Below, in pieces: positions 6,867-16,461 of a DNA stretch of 45,203 nucleotides. The translations under genes and the position numbers were made by a program. The stretch is from an uncultured Bacteroidota bacterium (GTDB lineage: Bacteria; Bacteroidota; Bacteroidia; Bacteroidales; GWA2-32-17): positions 1-45,203 of the forward strand of contig CAILUD010000224.1 in assembly GCA_903837285.1 (NCBI GenBank). The letters are read 5' to 3'. The notes beneath the pieces are model-generated. The model saw nothing but the letters and a program-made list of their open reading frames with translations. It made no database searches and was not told the origin of the DNA. Position 1 is the first letter of the stretch. Each line of letters starts with the position of its first letter.

Positions 6867-9824
6867 GTGCCGGATATGACAGAAGAAATTAAGGCAATGC
6901 GATTAAACAAAGTTGCAAAGGAACTGAATGTAGGTATTCAGACCATTGTTGACTATTTGCATAAAAAAGGATACAAAGTAGAGAATAATCCTAATGCAAA
7001 AATTTCGCAGGAAATGTTTGATACTCTACTTGTAGAGTACAATTCCGATAGTAATATCAAGAAAAAATCGGCAGAAATTAATTTAAAAACTAATGAGCGT
7101 AATACATCAATTACTATTGATGATATTAATAAAAAAGCGGAATTAGACAAAGCAATTGAAAATGAAAACGAGCCTGTTGAGCAGGAGGAACTGATTATTA
7201 AAAATTTCAGTAAACCCGTTGACCAACCTCAGATTAAAATTGTTGGTAAAATTGAATTAGATAAACCTAAACCTAAACAAAAACCAGTCGTTGTCGAAAC
7301 TCCAGTGCCTGTTGTTGAAAAGCCAATAGTTAAAGAAGAAAAGAAAGTTCCCGAAGTAGAAGTAAAAAAGGTAGAAGAAAAAAAACCTGAAATAAAAGAA
7401 GTAGAAATTTATGCTACTAAGATTGATAATATTGAAGGTAATATAAAAATTGTTGGAACTTTAGATCTTGCAAGTTTAAATCAAAAGACAAAGCCTACTA
7501 AGAAAAGTGGAAAGCAAAAATATAAAGGCAACGAAAAATCTGCTCCTAAAAAAGAAGAAGCAATAAAAGAAGAAATTGTTTCAAAACAAGAAATAGTAGA
7601 AGGCGAAATCACTGAAAAGAAAAAAGAATCTGATGTTTATCGTCCAATAATTAAAAAACTCTCAGGACCAAATATTGTTGGTAAAATTGAACTTGCACAA
7701 GAAATTCCTTTAAAATTAGAAAAGAGACAACAACCTGCAGGTTCTTCTTCTGATTATAATGCATCCGATTCAAGAAAAAAGAAAAAACGCAAAAGAATTA
7801 ACCTTGTTAAGGCTGGTGATGTAAAAACAGATGCGCCGGTATCTCCTTCTACGTCTAAAGGAGGTCCATCCAGATTAACAAAAAAAGGAGATAAAAAAAG
7901 ACCACATCGTAGCGAAGTAAATGTTGAAGAAGTTGATCGTTCGGTAAAAGATACTTTGGCTGCAATGGCTGGAGGAAAAGTAAAAACTACTACTTCTAAA
8001 TATCGTCGCGAAAAACGTGATTCTTTTAATCAAAAGAATCAAGACGAAATGGATCGTTTAGAAGGCGAAAAAAATATTCTTAAAATTACTGAATTTGTTT
8101 CTGTTAATGAACTTGCTACTTTAATGAGTGTAGCTGCAAATGATGTGATTTTAACCTGTATGAATTTAGGGTTATTTGTTTCAATTAATCAACGCTTAGA
8201 TGCTGAGTCTTTATCAGCTATTGCAGATGAATTTGGCTTTAAAGTCGAATTCATCACATTAGAAGTTCAAGCCGATATGGTTGAGGAAATTGTTGATAAA
8301 CCTGAAGATTTAATTCCTCGTCCACCTATTGTTACGGTAATGGGTCACGTCGATCATGGAAAAACAAAACTTCTTGATTATATTAGAAACACAAACGTAG
8401 TTGCTGGTGAAGCTGGTGGTATAACACAGCACATAGGAGCATATAGCGTTAAACACGAAAGTGGAAGAATTATTACGTTTTTAGATACTCCGGGTCACGA
8501 AGCTTTTACAGCTATGCGTGCTCGTGGAGCTCAATTAACCGATGTTACGATTATTGTTATAGCTGCTGATGATGGTGTAAAACCTCAAACTGTTGAAGCT
8601 ATAAATCATGCTCAGGCAGCAAACGTACCAATGGTTTTTGCTATTAATAAGATTGATAAAGCTGGCGCAAATCCTGAAAAAATTCGCGAAGAATTATCAA
8701 AAATGAATTTGTTGGTTGAAGAATGGGGTGGTAAGTATCAATCTCAAGAGATTGCTGCAAAGCCTGGAACTAACGTTGCGTTATTACTTGATAAAGTAAT
8801 TCTTGAAGCAGATATGCTCGATTTAAAAGCAAATCCTAATCGCGAAGCATCAGGAGTTGTTATTGAATCCTCATTAGATAAAGGCCGTGGTTATATCTCA
8901 AATTTATTGGTAAACACAGGAACCCTTCATGTAGGTGATATAGTTGTTGCAGGTTCATATTATGGAAAAATTAAGGCAATGTTTAACGAACGTAATGTTA
9001 AGTTAAAAGATGCCGGTCCATCAATGCCAGTTCAGATACTAGGATTAAACGGAGCTCCTCAGGCAGGAGATAAATTTAATGTTTTAAAATCTGAACAAGA
9101 TGCAAGAGAGATTTCAAATAAACGTATGCAGATTTTACGTGAACAAGGCTTACGTACTCAAAAACATATTACACTGGAAGAAATCGGAAGACGTTTAGCA
9201 ATTGGTAACTTTAAAGAACTTAATGTTATTGTAAAAGGCGACGTTGATGGATCAATTGAGGCATTGAGCGATTCATTGATTAAATTAAGTAACGAGGAAA
9301 TTCAGGTTAATGTTATTCATAAAGCCGTAGGTCAGATTTCAGAATCTGATATTATGTTAGCGGCTGCTTCAAATGCTGTAATTATTGGATTCCAGGTTAG
9401 ACCGTCTGTAAATGCTCGTAGACTCGCAGAAAAAGAAGAGATTCAGATTCGTCTTTATTCAATTATTTACGATGCTATCGAAGAGATTAAGCAGGCAATG
9501 GAAGGTATGCTTTCACCTGTTATTAAAGAAGAAATTCTTGGGTCAGCAGAAATCCGTCAGGTATTTAAAATCGGAAAAGTTGGTACTATTGCAGGTTGTA
9601 TGGTTAACGAAGGTAAAATATACCGTACTGCAAAAATGCGCGTAATTCGTGATGGTATTGTAGTGTTTACAGGAGAACTTGGCTCGCTTAAACGATTTAA
9701 AGATGATGTTAAAGAAGTTGCTTCTGGATTAGATTGCGGATTAGATATTGCACGTTTTAATGATATTAAAGTTGGCGATATTGTAGAAGCATTTAAAGAA
9801 TTTGAAGTAAAAAAGAAATTATAA
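6867..9824 (+). CDS. infB: Translation initiation factor IF-2
   Basis: IF-2 is the GTPase that brings initiator tRNA to the 30S subunit and promotes 50S joining. The 985-residue protein has an N-terminal IF2N-like helix domain (about 8-55), a long low-complexity Lys/Glu/Pro linker (about 60-380), a second IF2N region (about 405-460), the GTP-binding domain with GHVDHGKTKL (G1), DTPGHEAF (G3) and NKID (G4), and domains II-IV. The start is either GTG at 6867 or the in-frame ATG at 6876, three codons in; both keep the conserved domain. Residues after the G1 lysine are T-K-L where T-S/T-L is more common. A strong terminator follows. Confidence 0.96.
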   Translation: MPDMTEEIKAMRLNKVAKELNVGIQTIVDYLHKKGYKVENNPNAKISQEMFDTLLVEYNSDSNIKKKSAEINLKTNERNTSITIDDINKKAELDKAIENENEPVEQEELIIKNFSKPVDQPQIKIVGKIELDKPKPKQKPVVVETPVPVVEKPIVKEEKKVPEVEVKKVEEKKPEIKEVEIYATKIDNIEGNIKIVGTLDLASLNQKTKPTKKSGKQKYKGNEKSAPKKEEAIKEEIVSKQEIVEGEITEKKKESDVYRPIIKKLSGPNIVGKIELAQEIPLKLEKRQQPAGSSSDYNASDSRKKKKRKRINLVKAGDVKTDAPVSPSTSKGGPSRLTKKGDKKRPHRSEVNVEEVDRSVKDTLAAMAGGKVKTTTSKYRREKRDSFNQKNQDEMDRLEGEKNILKITEFVSVNELATLMSVAANDVILTCMNLGLFVSINQRLDAESLSAIADEFGFKVEFITLEVQADMVEEIVDKPEDLIPRPPIVTVMGHVDHGKTKLLDYIRNTNVVAGEAGGITQHIGAYSVKHESGRIITFLDTPGHEAFTAMRARGAQLTDVTIIVIAADDGVKPQTVEAINHAQAANVPMVFAINKIDKAGANPEKIREELSKMNLLVEEWGGKYQSQEIAAKPGTNVALLLDKVILEADMLDLKANPNREASGVVIESSLDKGRGYISNLLVNTGTLHVGDIVVAGSYYGKIKAMFNERNVKLKDAGPSMPVQILGLNGAPQAGDKFNVLKSEQDAREISNKRMQILREQGLRTQKHITLEEIGRRLAIGNFKELNVIVKGDVDGSIEALSDSLIKLSNEEIQVNVIHKAVGQISESDIMLAAASNAVIIGFQVRPSVNARRLAEKEEIQIRLYSIIYDAIEEIKQAMEGMLSPVIKEEILGSAEIRQVFKIGKVGTIAGCMVNEGKIYRTAKMRVIRDGIVVFTGELGSLKRFKDDVKEVASGLDCGLDIARFNDIKVGDIVEAFKEFEVKKKL

Positions 9825-9840
9825 CAAACTATTATAAATA

Positions 9841-9880
9841 AAAAAATAGCTGAAAATCATAAGATTTTCAGCTATTTTTT
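9841..9880 (+). terminator. Intrinsic terminator after infB
   Basis: A perfect 12-bp stem, TAGCTGAAAATC (9847-9858) with GATTTTCAGCTA (9863-9874) around the loop ATAA, is flanked by A6 on the left and a T-run on the right. It ends the rimP-nusA-infB operon and could also work on the minus strand. Confidence 0.9.
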
Positions 9881-9881
9881 T

Positions 9882-9889
9882 TATATTTG
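9882..9889 (+). promoter_or_regulatory. Possible -7 box (TATATTTG) before the SpoIIE-type gene
   Basis: TATATTTG matches TAnnTTTG, but no clear TTG lies at the -33 position. Its closeness to the ATG at 9894 would give a transcript with almost no leader. Position after a strong terminator means the gene needs its own promoter. Confidence 0.35.
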
Positions 9890-9893
9890 ATTT

Positions 9894-12140
9894 ATGAAAA
9901 GTAGGTTGAGTATATTTTCTCTCTTATTTTTACTCCTATACTTTAATCTTTTTGCACAAGACCAAAAAGAGATTGATTCTTTATATAATGTTCTTAAAAC
10001 AACATGCAAAGATACTGTTAAAGTAAATGTTGCACATCAGTTATTTTATAAATACGTTTTAAGAGATACAGCTAAAGCAAAATCATTGTGCCAGCAAATT
10101 AAAACGATTGCCGAGAAAACTAATTCTAAAAAGGCGTTGACAACATATTATAATGATATGGGTATTTTCCATTTTTATCGCGGAAATTATATCAAATCTA
10201 TTAATTTTTTCGAAGAGTCATTATTATTAAGAAAAGAACTGGGAGATAAAAAAGGAGAGTCGGCAGCATTAAATAATATTGGTTTAAATTATGCGTCGCA
10301 GGGGAACTTTGTTAAAGCGATTGAGTATTACCATAGATCATTAAAAATGGATGAAGAATTGGGATATTTAAAAGGTGTTGCTAGTTCTTATGACAATATT
10401 GGAGTTATTCACTATCAGCAGAACAATTATTCCGAAGCTAATGAATATTATCAGAAATCGTTACAAATATTAAATGAATTATTAAAGAAAACAACCAATA
10501 ACAACGAAAAGCAAGATATTAATAAAAGTATATCTTCTAGTTACACTAATATTGGATTGGTTTATTATTCGCAAAAGAAATTAAGTAAAGCTCTTGAGTT
10601 TTATAATAAATCATTAAAAATGATTGAGGAGTTAGGAGATAAACAAGGAATGTCGCAAGCATATAATAATATTGGGATGGTATATGATGATCAAGAGAAC
10701 TTTGCAAAAGCTATAGAATACTATCAAAAAGCAGTAACAATGTTGGAAGATATTGATGATAAGGGAGGTGCTGTAGTGGTTTTAAATAATATAGCAATAC
10801 TTAAAAACCGACAAAAAAACTATAAGGAGTCGATAATATTTTCAGAAAAGAGTCTAAATGTATGCAAAGAAATAGGTTCTATTGATGATGAGAGAATTGC
10901 ATGGAGTCATCTTGCAGTTTCGTACAAGGGATTGAAAAATTTTGAAAAATCTTTGAATTGTTATGAGAGATCGATGCATTTAAAAGATTCTATTTTTAAT
11001 ATTGAAAAGAACAACCAGTTTTCAGAAATGGAAGCAAAATATAACAACGAGAAAAAACAAAAAGAAATAGAGCTGTTAAATAAAAATAAAGAACTGCAAA
11101 AAATTGAAGTAAAAAGCTTAAAGCTTCAAAAATATGCCTTTGTTATTGGATTTATTTTAACGTTAACCTTAGCTTTTGTTTCCTTTAGAAGTTTTAGGCA
11201 AAAACGAAAAGCAAATATATTATTGTCAGAACAGAAAAACGAAATTGAAGAAAGAAATGAAGAGCTAAATCAACAAAATGAAGAAATTTGCACACAACGT
11301 GATGAAATTGAAGCTCAACGTGACTTAGTATCTGATCAGAAAAAACAAATCGAAAATATTTATAGTGAAGTAACGGATAGTATTTATTATGCAGAAAGAA
11401 TTCAAAAAGCAGTAATGCCTTCTGCTGAATATTTAAGTAATTTGTTACAAGATTATTTTATTTTATTTAAACCTAAAGATATTGTTAGTGGTGATTTTTA
11501 TTATGTCGCAAAAAGAAATCAGTTTTTATTAATTGCTGTTGCTGATTGTACTGGTCACGGGGTACCGGGTGCTTTTATGTCGATGCTTGGAATATCGTTT
11601 TTAAATGAAATAATTGCAAAGGATAACATTATGCAGGCAGATCATGTGTTAAATGAGTTAAGAGAATACGTAGTAAAATCATTGCAGCAAAAAGGTGTTT
11701 CTGGCGAACAAAAAGATGGAATGGATATTTCATTTATTGTTTATGATACATTAACTAATGTTTTACAATATTCAGGTGCTAATAGTCCTTTATATATTGT
11801 CTCAAAAGATTCAAATGAATTAACAGAAATTAAATCTGATAAAATGCCTGTCTCAATTTTTGTTTATATGAAACCGTTTACAAATCATGTTATAAAGGTT
11901 CAACAAGGTGATATAATTTATCTTTGTTCTGATGGTTACAGCGATCAATTTGGAGGAAATGCAGGGAGAAAGTTTTATTCAAAACATTTGAAACAAATAC
12001 TTGTAAAGAATTGTAATGAACCTATGATTGTGCAAAAAGAGCTGCTAGAGAAAGCTGTGGAAGACTGGAAAAAAAATGAAGGCGTAATTTATAAGCAAAC
12101 CGACGATATAACTGTGATGGGGATAAAATTTAATATTTAA
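9894..12140 (+). CDS. TPR-repeat protein with SpoIIE/PP2C-type phosphatase domain
   Basis: This is a membrane signalling phosphatase of a type common in Bacteroidota. A signal peptide (about 1-21, ending LFAQ) is followed by a run of tetratricopeptide repeats (about 80-370, repeated A-x-EYYQKSL-type units), a single membrane segment (about 414-434), a coiled coil rich in NEE/QRDEIEAQ units, and a SpoIIE-type Ser/Thr phosphatase domain (about 515-748). Metal-binding motifs GDFYY, ADCTGHGVPGAFMS (Asp551) and the C-terminal QTDDITVMG are all present, so it should be active. The TPRs would lie outside the cytoplasm and the phosphatase inside. Such phosphatases often act on anti-sigma antagonists; none is next door. 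It is a paralogue of the gene at 31020. Confidence 0.88.
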   Translation: MKSRLSIFSLLFLLLYFNLFAQDQKEIDSLYNVLKTTCKDTVKVNVAHQLFYKYVLRDTAKAKSLCQQIKTIAEKTNSKKALTTYYNDMGIFHFYRGNYIKSINFFEESLLLRKELGDKKGESAALNNIGLNYASQGNFVKAIEYYHRSLKMDEELGYLKGVASSYDNIGVIHYQQNNYSEANEYYQKSLQILNELLKKTTNNNEKQDINKSISSSYTNIGLVYYSQKKLSKALEFYNKSLKMIEELGDKQGMSQAYNNIGMVYDDQENFAKAIEYYQKAVTMLEDIDDKGGAVVVLNNIAILKNRQKNYKESIIFSEKSLNVCKEIGSIDDERIAWSHLAVSYKGLKNFEKSLNCYERSMHLKDSIFNIEKNNQFSEMEAKYNNEKKQKEIELLNKNKELQKIEVKSLKLQKYAFVIGFILTLTLAFVSFRSFRQKRKANILLSEQKNEIEERNEELNQQNEEICTQRDEIEAQRDLVSDQKKQIENIYSEVTDSIYYAERIQKAVMPSAEYLSNLLQDYFILFKPKDIVSGDFYYVAKRNQFLLIAVADCTGHGVPGAFMSMLGISFLNEIIAKDNIMQADHVLNELREYVVKSLQQKGVSGEQKDGMDISFIVYDTLTNVLQYSGANSPLYIVSKDSNELTEIKSDKMPVSIFVYMKPFTNHVIKVQQGDIIYLCSDGYSDQFGGNAGRKFYSKHLKQILVKNCNEPMIVQKELLEKAVEDWKKNEGVIYKQTDDITVMGIKFNI

Positions 12141-12153
12141 AGTCTGTAATAAA

Positions 12154-13761
12154 TTAAATTACATATTTTAATCCAAGCGAAACTCCTGGCCAGTGTTGCA
12201 TTCTTGCACTTTTAAACGTTGTTGTGAAAATATAAGAATTTGTAATATTTGTTATGTGATTCTGTAATTCTGTGTCAATTATTTTGTCTGATGCAAATAT
12301 GTTATAGGAGATACCTGTAAATATGTCAAGTTTTTTATTTAGTCTTATATTTAAATCAGCCTGAAGCTTTGTTTTTATGCAGAATTGAATTTCAAAAGTT
12401 TTTTTATAGCTCATTTGGGTAAAGCTTAAGTCATAATTTAAGCTAGTTTTATTCTCTGGTTTAGGATGTATTCCAAAACCATAAGTTAAGCCCCACATCT
12501 CTTTATTTGCTGATAGCCCCCAGATATTATAAAATTTATGTGTTCCCATTTTAAAGGAAATATTTGGAATTAACATTTCATCTGTAAATACACTTAAGTT
12601 ATAATACCCTTTCTTTACAACAGTAATAAACCCAATCGAAACACCAGAAGAACTGTCGGCCATATTAATAATTCCAAATTGAAATCCTTTATTTATTTTA
12701 ACAAAGTTTACAAAACCAATCTGAACTCCTTTCAAACTGTCTAAAACAATATTGCTAAAGCCAGAAAGTTGTAATCCGCTTACATTTCCAACATTGCGAT
12801 TGAATACACTTGCTGCCTGAAATCCATTTGTGTTTCCTCCTGTAATATTGCCAACACCTGCAAATTGAAAACCTTTAACTTCATTTTTTGAAATGTTAAG
12901 AAGAGTTCCTAACTCAACACCATTAACTCCGTTTGAATAACCAGCAATTGCATTAAAAGAAATATGATTTACAATTGCCCCACTTATTCTTCTATTTGTT
13001 CCAATATAAGGCACAATTGAAAATTGACCTATTCTTTTTTCGAAAATATTAAGATTTTTAGCGTGGGATAACATGTCTGTCTTTACAAAGCGTTTAACAA
13101 GATTATAGTCGTTAATGTTAAATACGGTAATAGAGCTTAATTGTTTGGTTTTAATTTTCTCGATCTCAGCAAAGTTGGGTTTTAATTTAATGTTGATATT
13201 TGAAGTGATTGCTGATTTTATAAAAATTAAAGTATCAGTATAATTATTTTTACTAAATCCTAAATTAATTGACTCTGATTCTGGTGTAAAAATTAACTTA
13301 TAAAACCCATTAGAATCGCTAAGTGTAGAAAAGTTTCTACTTAAATCATAAATTGAAGCATTTGATATTTTTTCGCCTGTAATAGAATTAGTAATTTGGC
13401 CTGTAATTGTGCACGTTATTTTATTTCTAATGTCACTTTGTTTTAAAATAATAATATGATTACCTAGTGTTTTAAAGTAATATTTATTCCCTAAAATACT
13501 AAATAAGATTTTAGAGATAGTTTTGTTTCTTAAATTAATTGAAACAGTTGAATTTAATGGTATAATATCAGAATTAAACGAAAAAACAACTCCATTATTT
13601 GCGCTTATATAATTAAGAGTGTTTTCTATTGACTTATTTGTTGTTGAAACACTAATGCGTTTATCTAATGGGTTTTTTTGAGCATAACTAGTTTTTAACA
13701 CAAATAAATGTATTGAGAATGAGATAAAACAAATAATTAAATTTCTAATTATCTTCTCCAT
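12154..13761 (-). CDS. Surface protein with STN domain, carboxypeptidase-like domain and LA_2272-like repeats
   Basis: About 535 residues. After a signal peptide (about 1-29) comes an STN domain (about 35-108), the periplasmic signalling fold found at the start of FecA-type receptors. Next is a CarboxypepD_reg-like domain (about 118-195, GQITNSITGEKISNASIYD). A region of about seven repeats of roughly 16 residues (about 280-385) follows, with the pattern G-[FVL]-Q-x-[AGS]-x-x-x-N, resembling LA_2272 surface repeats. The last 150 residues look like beta strands of an outer-membrane protein. There is no TonB plug or receptor barrel. ATG at 13761 is preferred to the TTG one codon upstream. The start overlaps the FecR-like gene, so the two are translationally coupled. 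Confidence 0.7.
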   Translation of the reverse strand: MEKIIRNLIICFISFSIHLFVLKTSYAQKNPLDKRISVSTTNKSIENTLNYISANNGVVFSFNSDIIPLNSTVSINLRNKTISKILFSILGNKYYFKTLGNHIIILKQSDIRNKITCTITGQITNSITGEKISNASIYDLSRNFSTLSDSNGFYKLIFTPESESINLGFSKNNYTDTLIFIKSAITSNINIKLKPNFAEIEKIKTKQLSSITVFNINDYNLVKRFVKTDMLSHAKNLNIFEKRIGQFSIVPYIGTNRRISGAIVNHISFNAIAGYSNGVNGVELGTLLNISKNEVKGFQFAGVGNITGGNTNGFQAASVFNRNVGNVSGLQLSGFSNIVLDSLKGVQIGFVNFVKINKGFQFGIINMADSSSGVSIGFITVVKKGYYNLSVFTDEMLIPNISFKMGTHKFYNIWGLSANKEMWGLTYGFGIHPKPENKTSLNYDLSFTQMSYKKTFEIQFCIKTKLQADLNIRLNKKLDIFTGISYNIFASDKIIDTELQNHITNITNSYIFTTTFKSARMQHWPGVSLGLKYVI

Positions 13762-14764
13762 CAATTTCGTAAATCGAATTATTTTTTGTAATTTTTATAT
13801 TAAGTGAAGTAGAAATAATATCTAGTATTGATTCAATTTTTTGATCATTAAAAGTTGTCGATAATCGAAGTGAATTTAATTCACTATTTTTCACAACAAT
13901 GTTTACATTATATGTGTTTTTTAAAATATCTACAACTTCTGATAATTCTGTTTTGTTAAATATTAAGGTTTTTGTATACCAAAAAATATCATTTTCATTG
14001 GCTACTTCTTCCTTATATGCCTTTTTAGCTATTCTGTCAAGTATTCCTTTATCACCAGCTACAAGTTCAATAAGTGTTGTATCATTTAAATTTGACGAAA
14101 CAATATAAAGTAAAACCTTTCCTGTTTTAACGTATACTTCAACTTTATCATTACTTGTTTTAACATTGAACGATGTTCCAACAACTCTTACATTTACATC
14201 TTTATAATGAATTATAAATGGCATCTCTTTATCATGGGTAATATCGAAAAAACCTTCACCATCTATATTTACTTCGCGTAGTTTTCCATCAAATTTTTCT
14301 GGATAGGTTAATTTTGTATGAGCATTTATTTTAATTATACTTCCATCTGAAAGTTGTTTTTGAATATTATTATTAGTTGTTACAATTTCAATTTGTTTTA
14401 ATTCTTTATTAGAAAGGAGATAGAATGAAATAATTGCGATTGCAGGTATTATAACTGCTGCTATTTTTAAAAGGGTTTTTGTAAATGGATTTATCTGTTT
14501 TTTATCTGGTAAATTTGAAATAATATTGTCGTTTTCAATTCTTAAAGAAAGTTTATCCCATGCTGCATCAACATTAACTTCAATTGGTGTCGGAATAAGT
14601 TTTCCAGTTTCGATCCAGATACTTTTTAGATCGTTAAAATAATTTTTATTCTCATCAGAAGTATTAAGCCATACTTCTATCATAAGCGATTCCTCATTTG
14701 TAGTTTCTTTCTTAAAGTAAGAAAAAATGAGTTCATGGGTGATATTTTCTGGTATTTTATTCAT
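13745..14764 (-). CDS. FecR-family anti-sigma factor
   Basis: This 339-residue protein holds a partner ECF sigma factor and relays an envelope signal. The N-terminal cytoplasmic part (about 1-95) contains the conserved VWLNTSDENKNYF and DAAWDKL motifs of the family. A single membrane segment lies at about 98-119. The FecR periplasmic domain (about 125-225) includes QLSDGSIIKINAHTKLTYP and VVGTSFNVK. A DUF4974-type C-terminal domain (about 255-325) follows, as usual in Bacteroidota. It lies 20 bases after the sigma gene and overlaps the STN protein gene, forming a three-gene surface-signalling unit. Confidence 0.9.
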   Translation of the reverse strand: MNKIPENITHELIFSYFKKETTNEESLMIEVWLNTSDENKNYFNDLKSIWIETGKLIPTPIEVNVDAAWDKLSLRIENDNIISNLPDKKQINPFTKTLLKIAAVIIPAIAIISFYLLSNKELKQIEIVTTNNNIQKQLSDGSIIKINAHTKLTYPEKFDGKLREVNIDGEGFFDITHDKEMPFIIHYKDVNVRVVGTSFNVKTSNDKVEVYVKTGKVLLYIVSSNLNDTTLIELVAGDKGILDRIAKKAYKEEVANENDIFWYTKTLIFNKTELSEVVDILKNTYNVNIVVKNSELNSLRLSTTFNDQKIESILDIISTSLNIKITKNNSIYEIDGEDN

Positions 14765-14784
14765 TTTTATTATTGCATTTTCCT

Positions 14785-15387
14785 TTATTCAATTTTTAAA
14801 ATATTAGTAATAAAATTTATTGCAAGAAAAATAATTATTGGTAAATAGTCTTTAAGTTCATTTCGCATAAATTTTAATGCGCTACCCATTTGGTTTTCTA
14901 CTGTTTTTATCGAAATGTTTAATTTTGCTGCAACTTCTGCATATTTTAAATTTTCGAATCGTATCATTAAAAATATTTTCTTTCTTTCGGTTGGAAGTTT
15001 GTCAATTGTTATTCTAATCTTATTTTGCAGCTCGTTTGTTTCAATATTATCAATAAAATCTTGTGAATTATTATCTTGCTCGTAAATTGTGTTTTCTATG
15101 TGTTTTTGTTTAATGTTATTGTGTTTAATATGGTTTAAACAACTATTATGTACTGAACGAAAAAGATATGATTTAAAAGATGTTTGAATAATTAAATTAT
15201 TTCTTTTTTGCCATAATTGAAAAAATATTTCCTGTACTATTTCTTCAGAATTATCAATGTCGTTTACAAACTTATTTGCATAGGAGCACAAATGGCTATA
15301 ATACGTTTTGAAAATTGATTCAAAAGCGCTTTTATTTCCATTTTTAATTTGTTCAATTAAAATGTTCTCAGCTATTTGCAAAATCAA
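14785..15387 (-). CDS. ECF-type RNA polymerase sigma factor (Bacteroidota expansion family)
   Basis: A 200-residue sigma-70 family member. Region 2 (about 20-85) has the Y-x-x-LCSYANKF and SEEIVQEIFFQLWQKR motifs; region 4 (about 120-180) ends in the helix-turn-helix YAEVAAKLNISIKTVENQM. It is the probable partner of the adjacent FecR-like protein. No ATG is available near the N terminus; the best start is TTG at 15387, or TTG at 15381. The last 20 residues are strongly hydrophobic (YLPIIIFLAINFITNIL), suggesting membrane contact or a packing helix. Genes controlled by it cannot be read from this window, apart from its own operon. Confidence 0.9.
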   Translation of the reverse strand: MILQIAENILIEQIKNGNKSAFESIFKTYYSHLCSYANKFVNDIDNSEEIVQEIFFQLWQKRNNLIIQTSFKSYLFRSVHNSCLNHIKHNNIKQKHIENTIYEQDNNSQDFIDNIETNELQNKIRITIDKLPTERKKIFLMIRFENLKYAEVAAKLNISIKTVENQMGSALKFMRNELKDYLPIIIFLAINFITNILKIE

Positions 15388-15402
15388 AATTATTTGATAT
15401 TA

Positions 15403-15410
15403 CAAAGGTA
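15403..15410 (-). promoter_or_regulatory. Possible -7 box before the ECF sigma gene
   Basis: On the minus strand the sequence is TACCTTTG, matching TAnnTTTG. It would place the transcript start about 10 bases before the TTG at 15387. No TTG sits at the expected -33 distance, so an alternative sigma factor or activator may be needed. Confidence 0.35.
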
Positions 15411-15473
15411 TTATTTTTTTCTTGCTAATAAATTCAAAGAACTTAAATTAGAATATGTTTTAAAATACAAGTT

Positions 15474-16457
15474 CTAGTTAGAAATCATTTTATTTCCTAA
15501 CCAGTTTAAATAGTCACTTATAGTATTGTTAATCTTTGTGCAATAAAGCTCTAAAAAATCAATCGCTTTTTTGTTTTCATAATAATTGTTTATACAAAGA
15601 ATATTTGCATTTGTATAGTTTAATTCTGTTTTAACTCCCAATGATCTTAACCCACTTCCAATAACTCCAAATATTTTTAATAATAAACCAGGAACTGCTA
15701 TTAGTTTAGTCTTTTGTTTGGAAATTTTCCTAGTCATGTGGAAAAAATCACGGAAAGAAATGTTTTCGCCAGATATTAAATAACATTCACCTGATTTACC
15801 TTTAGTAATTGCATTAACTATACCTTTTGCCGCTATTCTTACGTCCACAAAATTCTTTCCTCCTGGAGGATAAAAAGCAATTCTTTTATTTAAAATCATT
15901 TTAAAAATTCTTCCTGAATGAGGATTATAGTCCATTGGCCCTATCATAAATGTAGGATTAACTATTACACCATCAATAATTTTATTTTTTATTGCGTCTA
16001 AAACAAGATTTTGTGCAATTAACTTACTTTTTGCATAACCGGATTTTAAAAATAATTGAGAAATAGGGGTGGACTCATTTCCAGGTTTTAATAATGTTCC
16101 AAAGCCTATTGTGTTTGCACTACTTACAAATATTAATCTTTTACATTTATTAGTAAACATGGAATTAACAATGTTTACAGTTGCATCAACATTAGCAGGA
16201 TAATAATCCTCAATAGTCAGATGTGATTGGCTAGTATCCGCTGCAGCATGAATAACAACATCACAACCAGATACAGCTTTTTCTATATCTGATTTATTTG
16301 TAATATTTCCATAAAAAACTTCGACATTTAAGCCAGTGATTGCAGGAGCTTTTGCCCCTGATCTCATCATAGCTCTTACAGAATATCCACAATCTACAAG
16401 TTCTTTAATTAAATGGCCTGATAAAAAACCATTTGCACCTGTTATTAATACTTTCAT
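15474..16457 (-). CDS. NAD-dependent epimerase/reductase (extended SDR, dihydroflavonol-reductase-like)
   Basis: A 327-residue extended short-chain dehydrogenase. The N-terminal Rossmann motif is TGANGFLSGHL (about 6-16), with the DVVIHAAADTS strand and the catalytic Y-x3-K in GYAKSKL. The sequence most resembles the dihydroflavonol 4-reductase/3-beta-hydroxysteroid dehydrogenase branch, which oxidises or reduces hydroxyl/keto groups on lipid, sugar or terpenoid substrates. The true substrate cannot be told. It begins 4 bases after the upstream SDR gene and shares an operon with it and a START-domain gene, which favours a hydrophobic substrate. Confidence 0.8.
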   Translation of the reverse strand: MKVLITGANGFLSGHLIKELVDCGYSVRAMMRSGAKAPAITGLNVEVFYGNITNKSDIEKAVSGCDVVIHAAADTSQSHLTIEDYYPANVDATVNIVNSMFTNKCKRLIFVSSANTIGFGTLLKPGNESTPISQLFLKSGYAKSKLIAQNLVLDAIKNKIIDGVIVNPTFMIGPMDYNPHSGRIFKMILNKRIAFYPPGGKNFVDVRIAAKGIVNAITKGKSGECYLISGENISFRDFFHMTRKISKQKTKLIAVPGLLLKIFGVIGSGLRSLGVKTELNYTNANILCINNYYENKKAIDFLELYCTKINNTISDYLNWLGNKMISN

Positions 16458-16461
16458 AACA

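Noticed and set aside
15439..15476. Inverted repeat AGAACTT ... AAGTTCT near the end of the epimerase gene
   Set aside because: The loop is 24 bases and no T-run follows on the minus strand; likely chance in AT-rich DNA.
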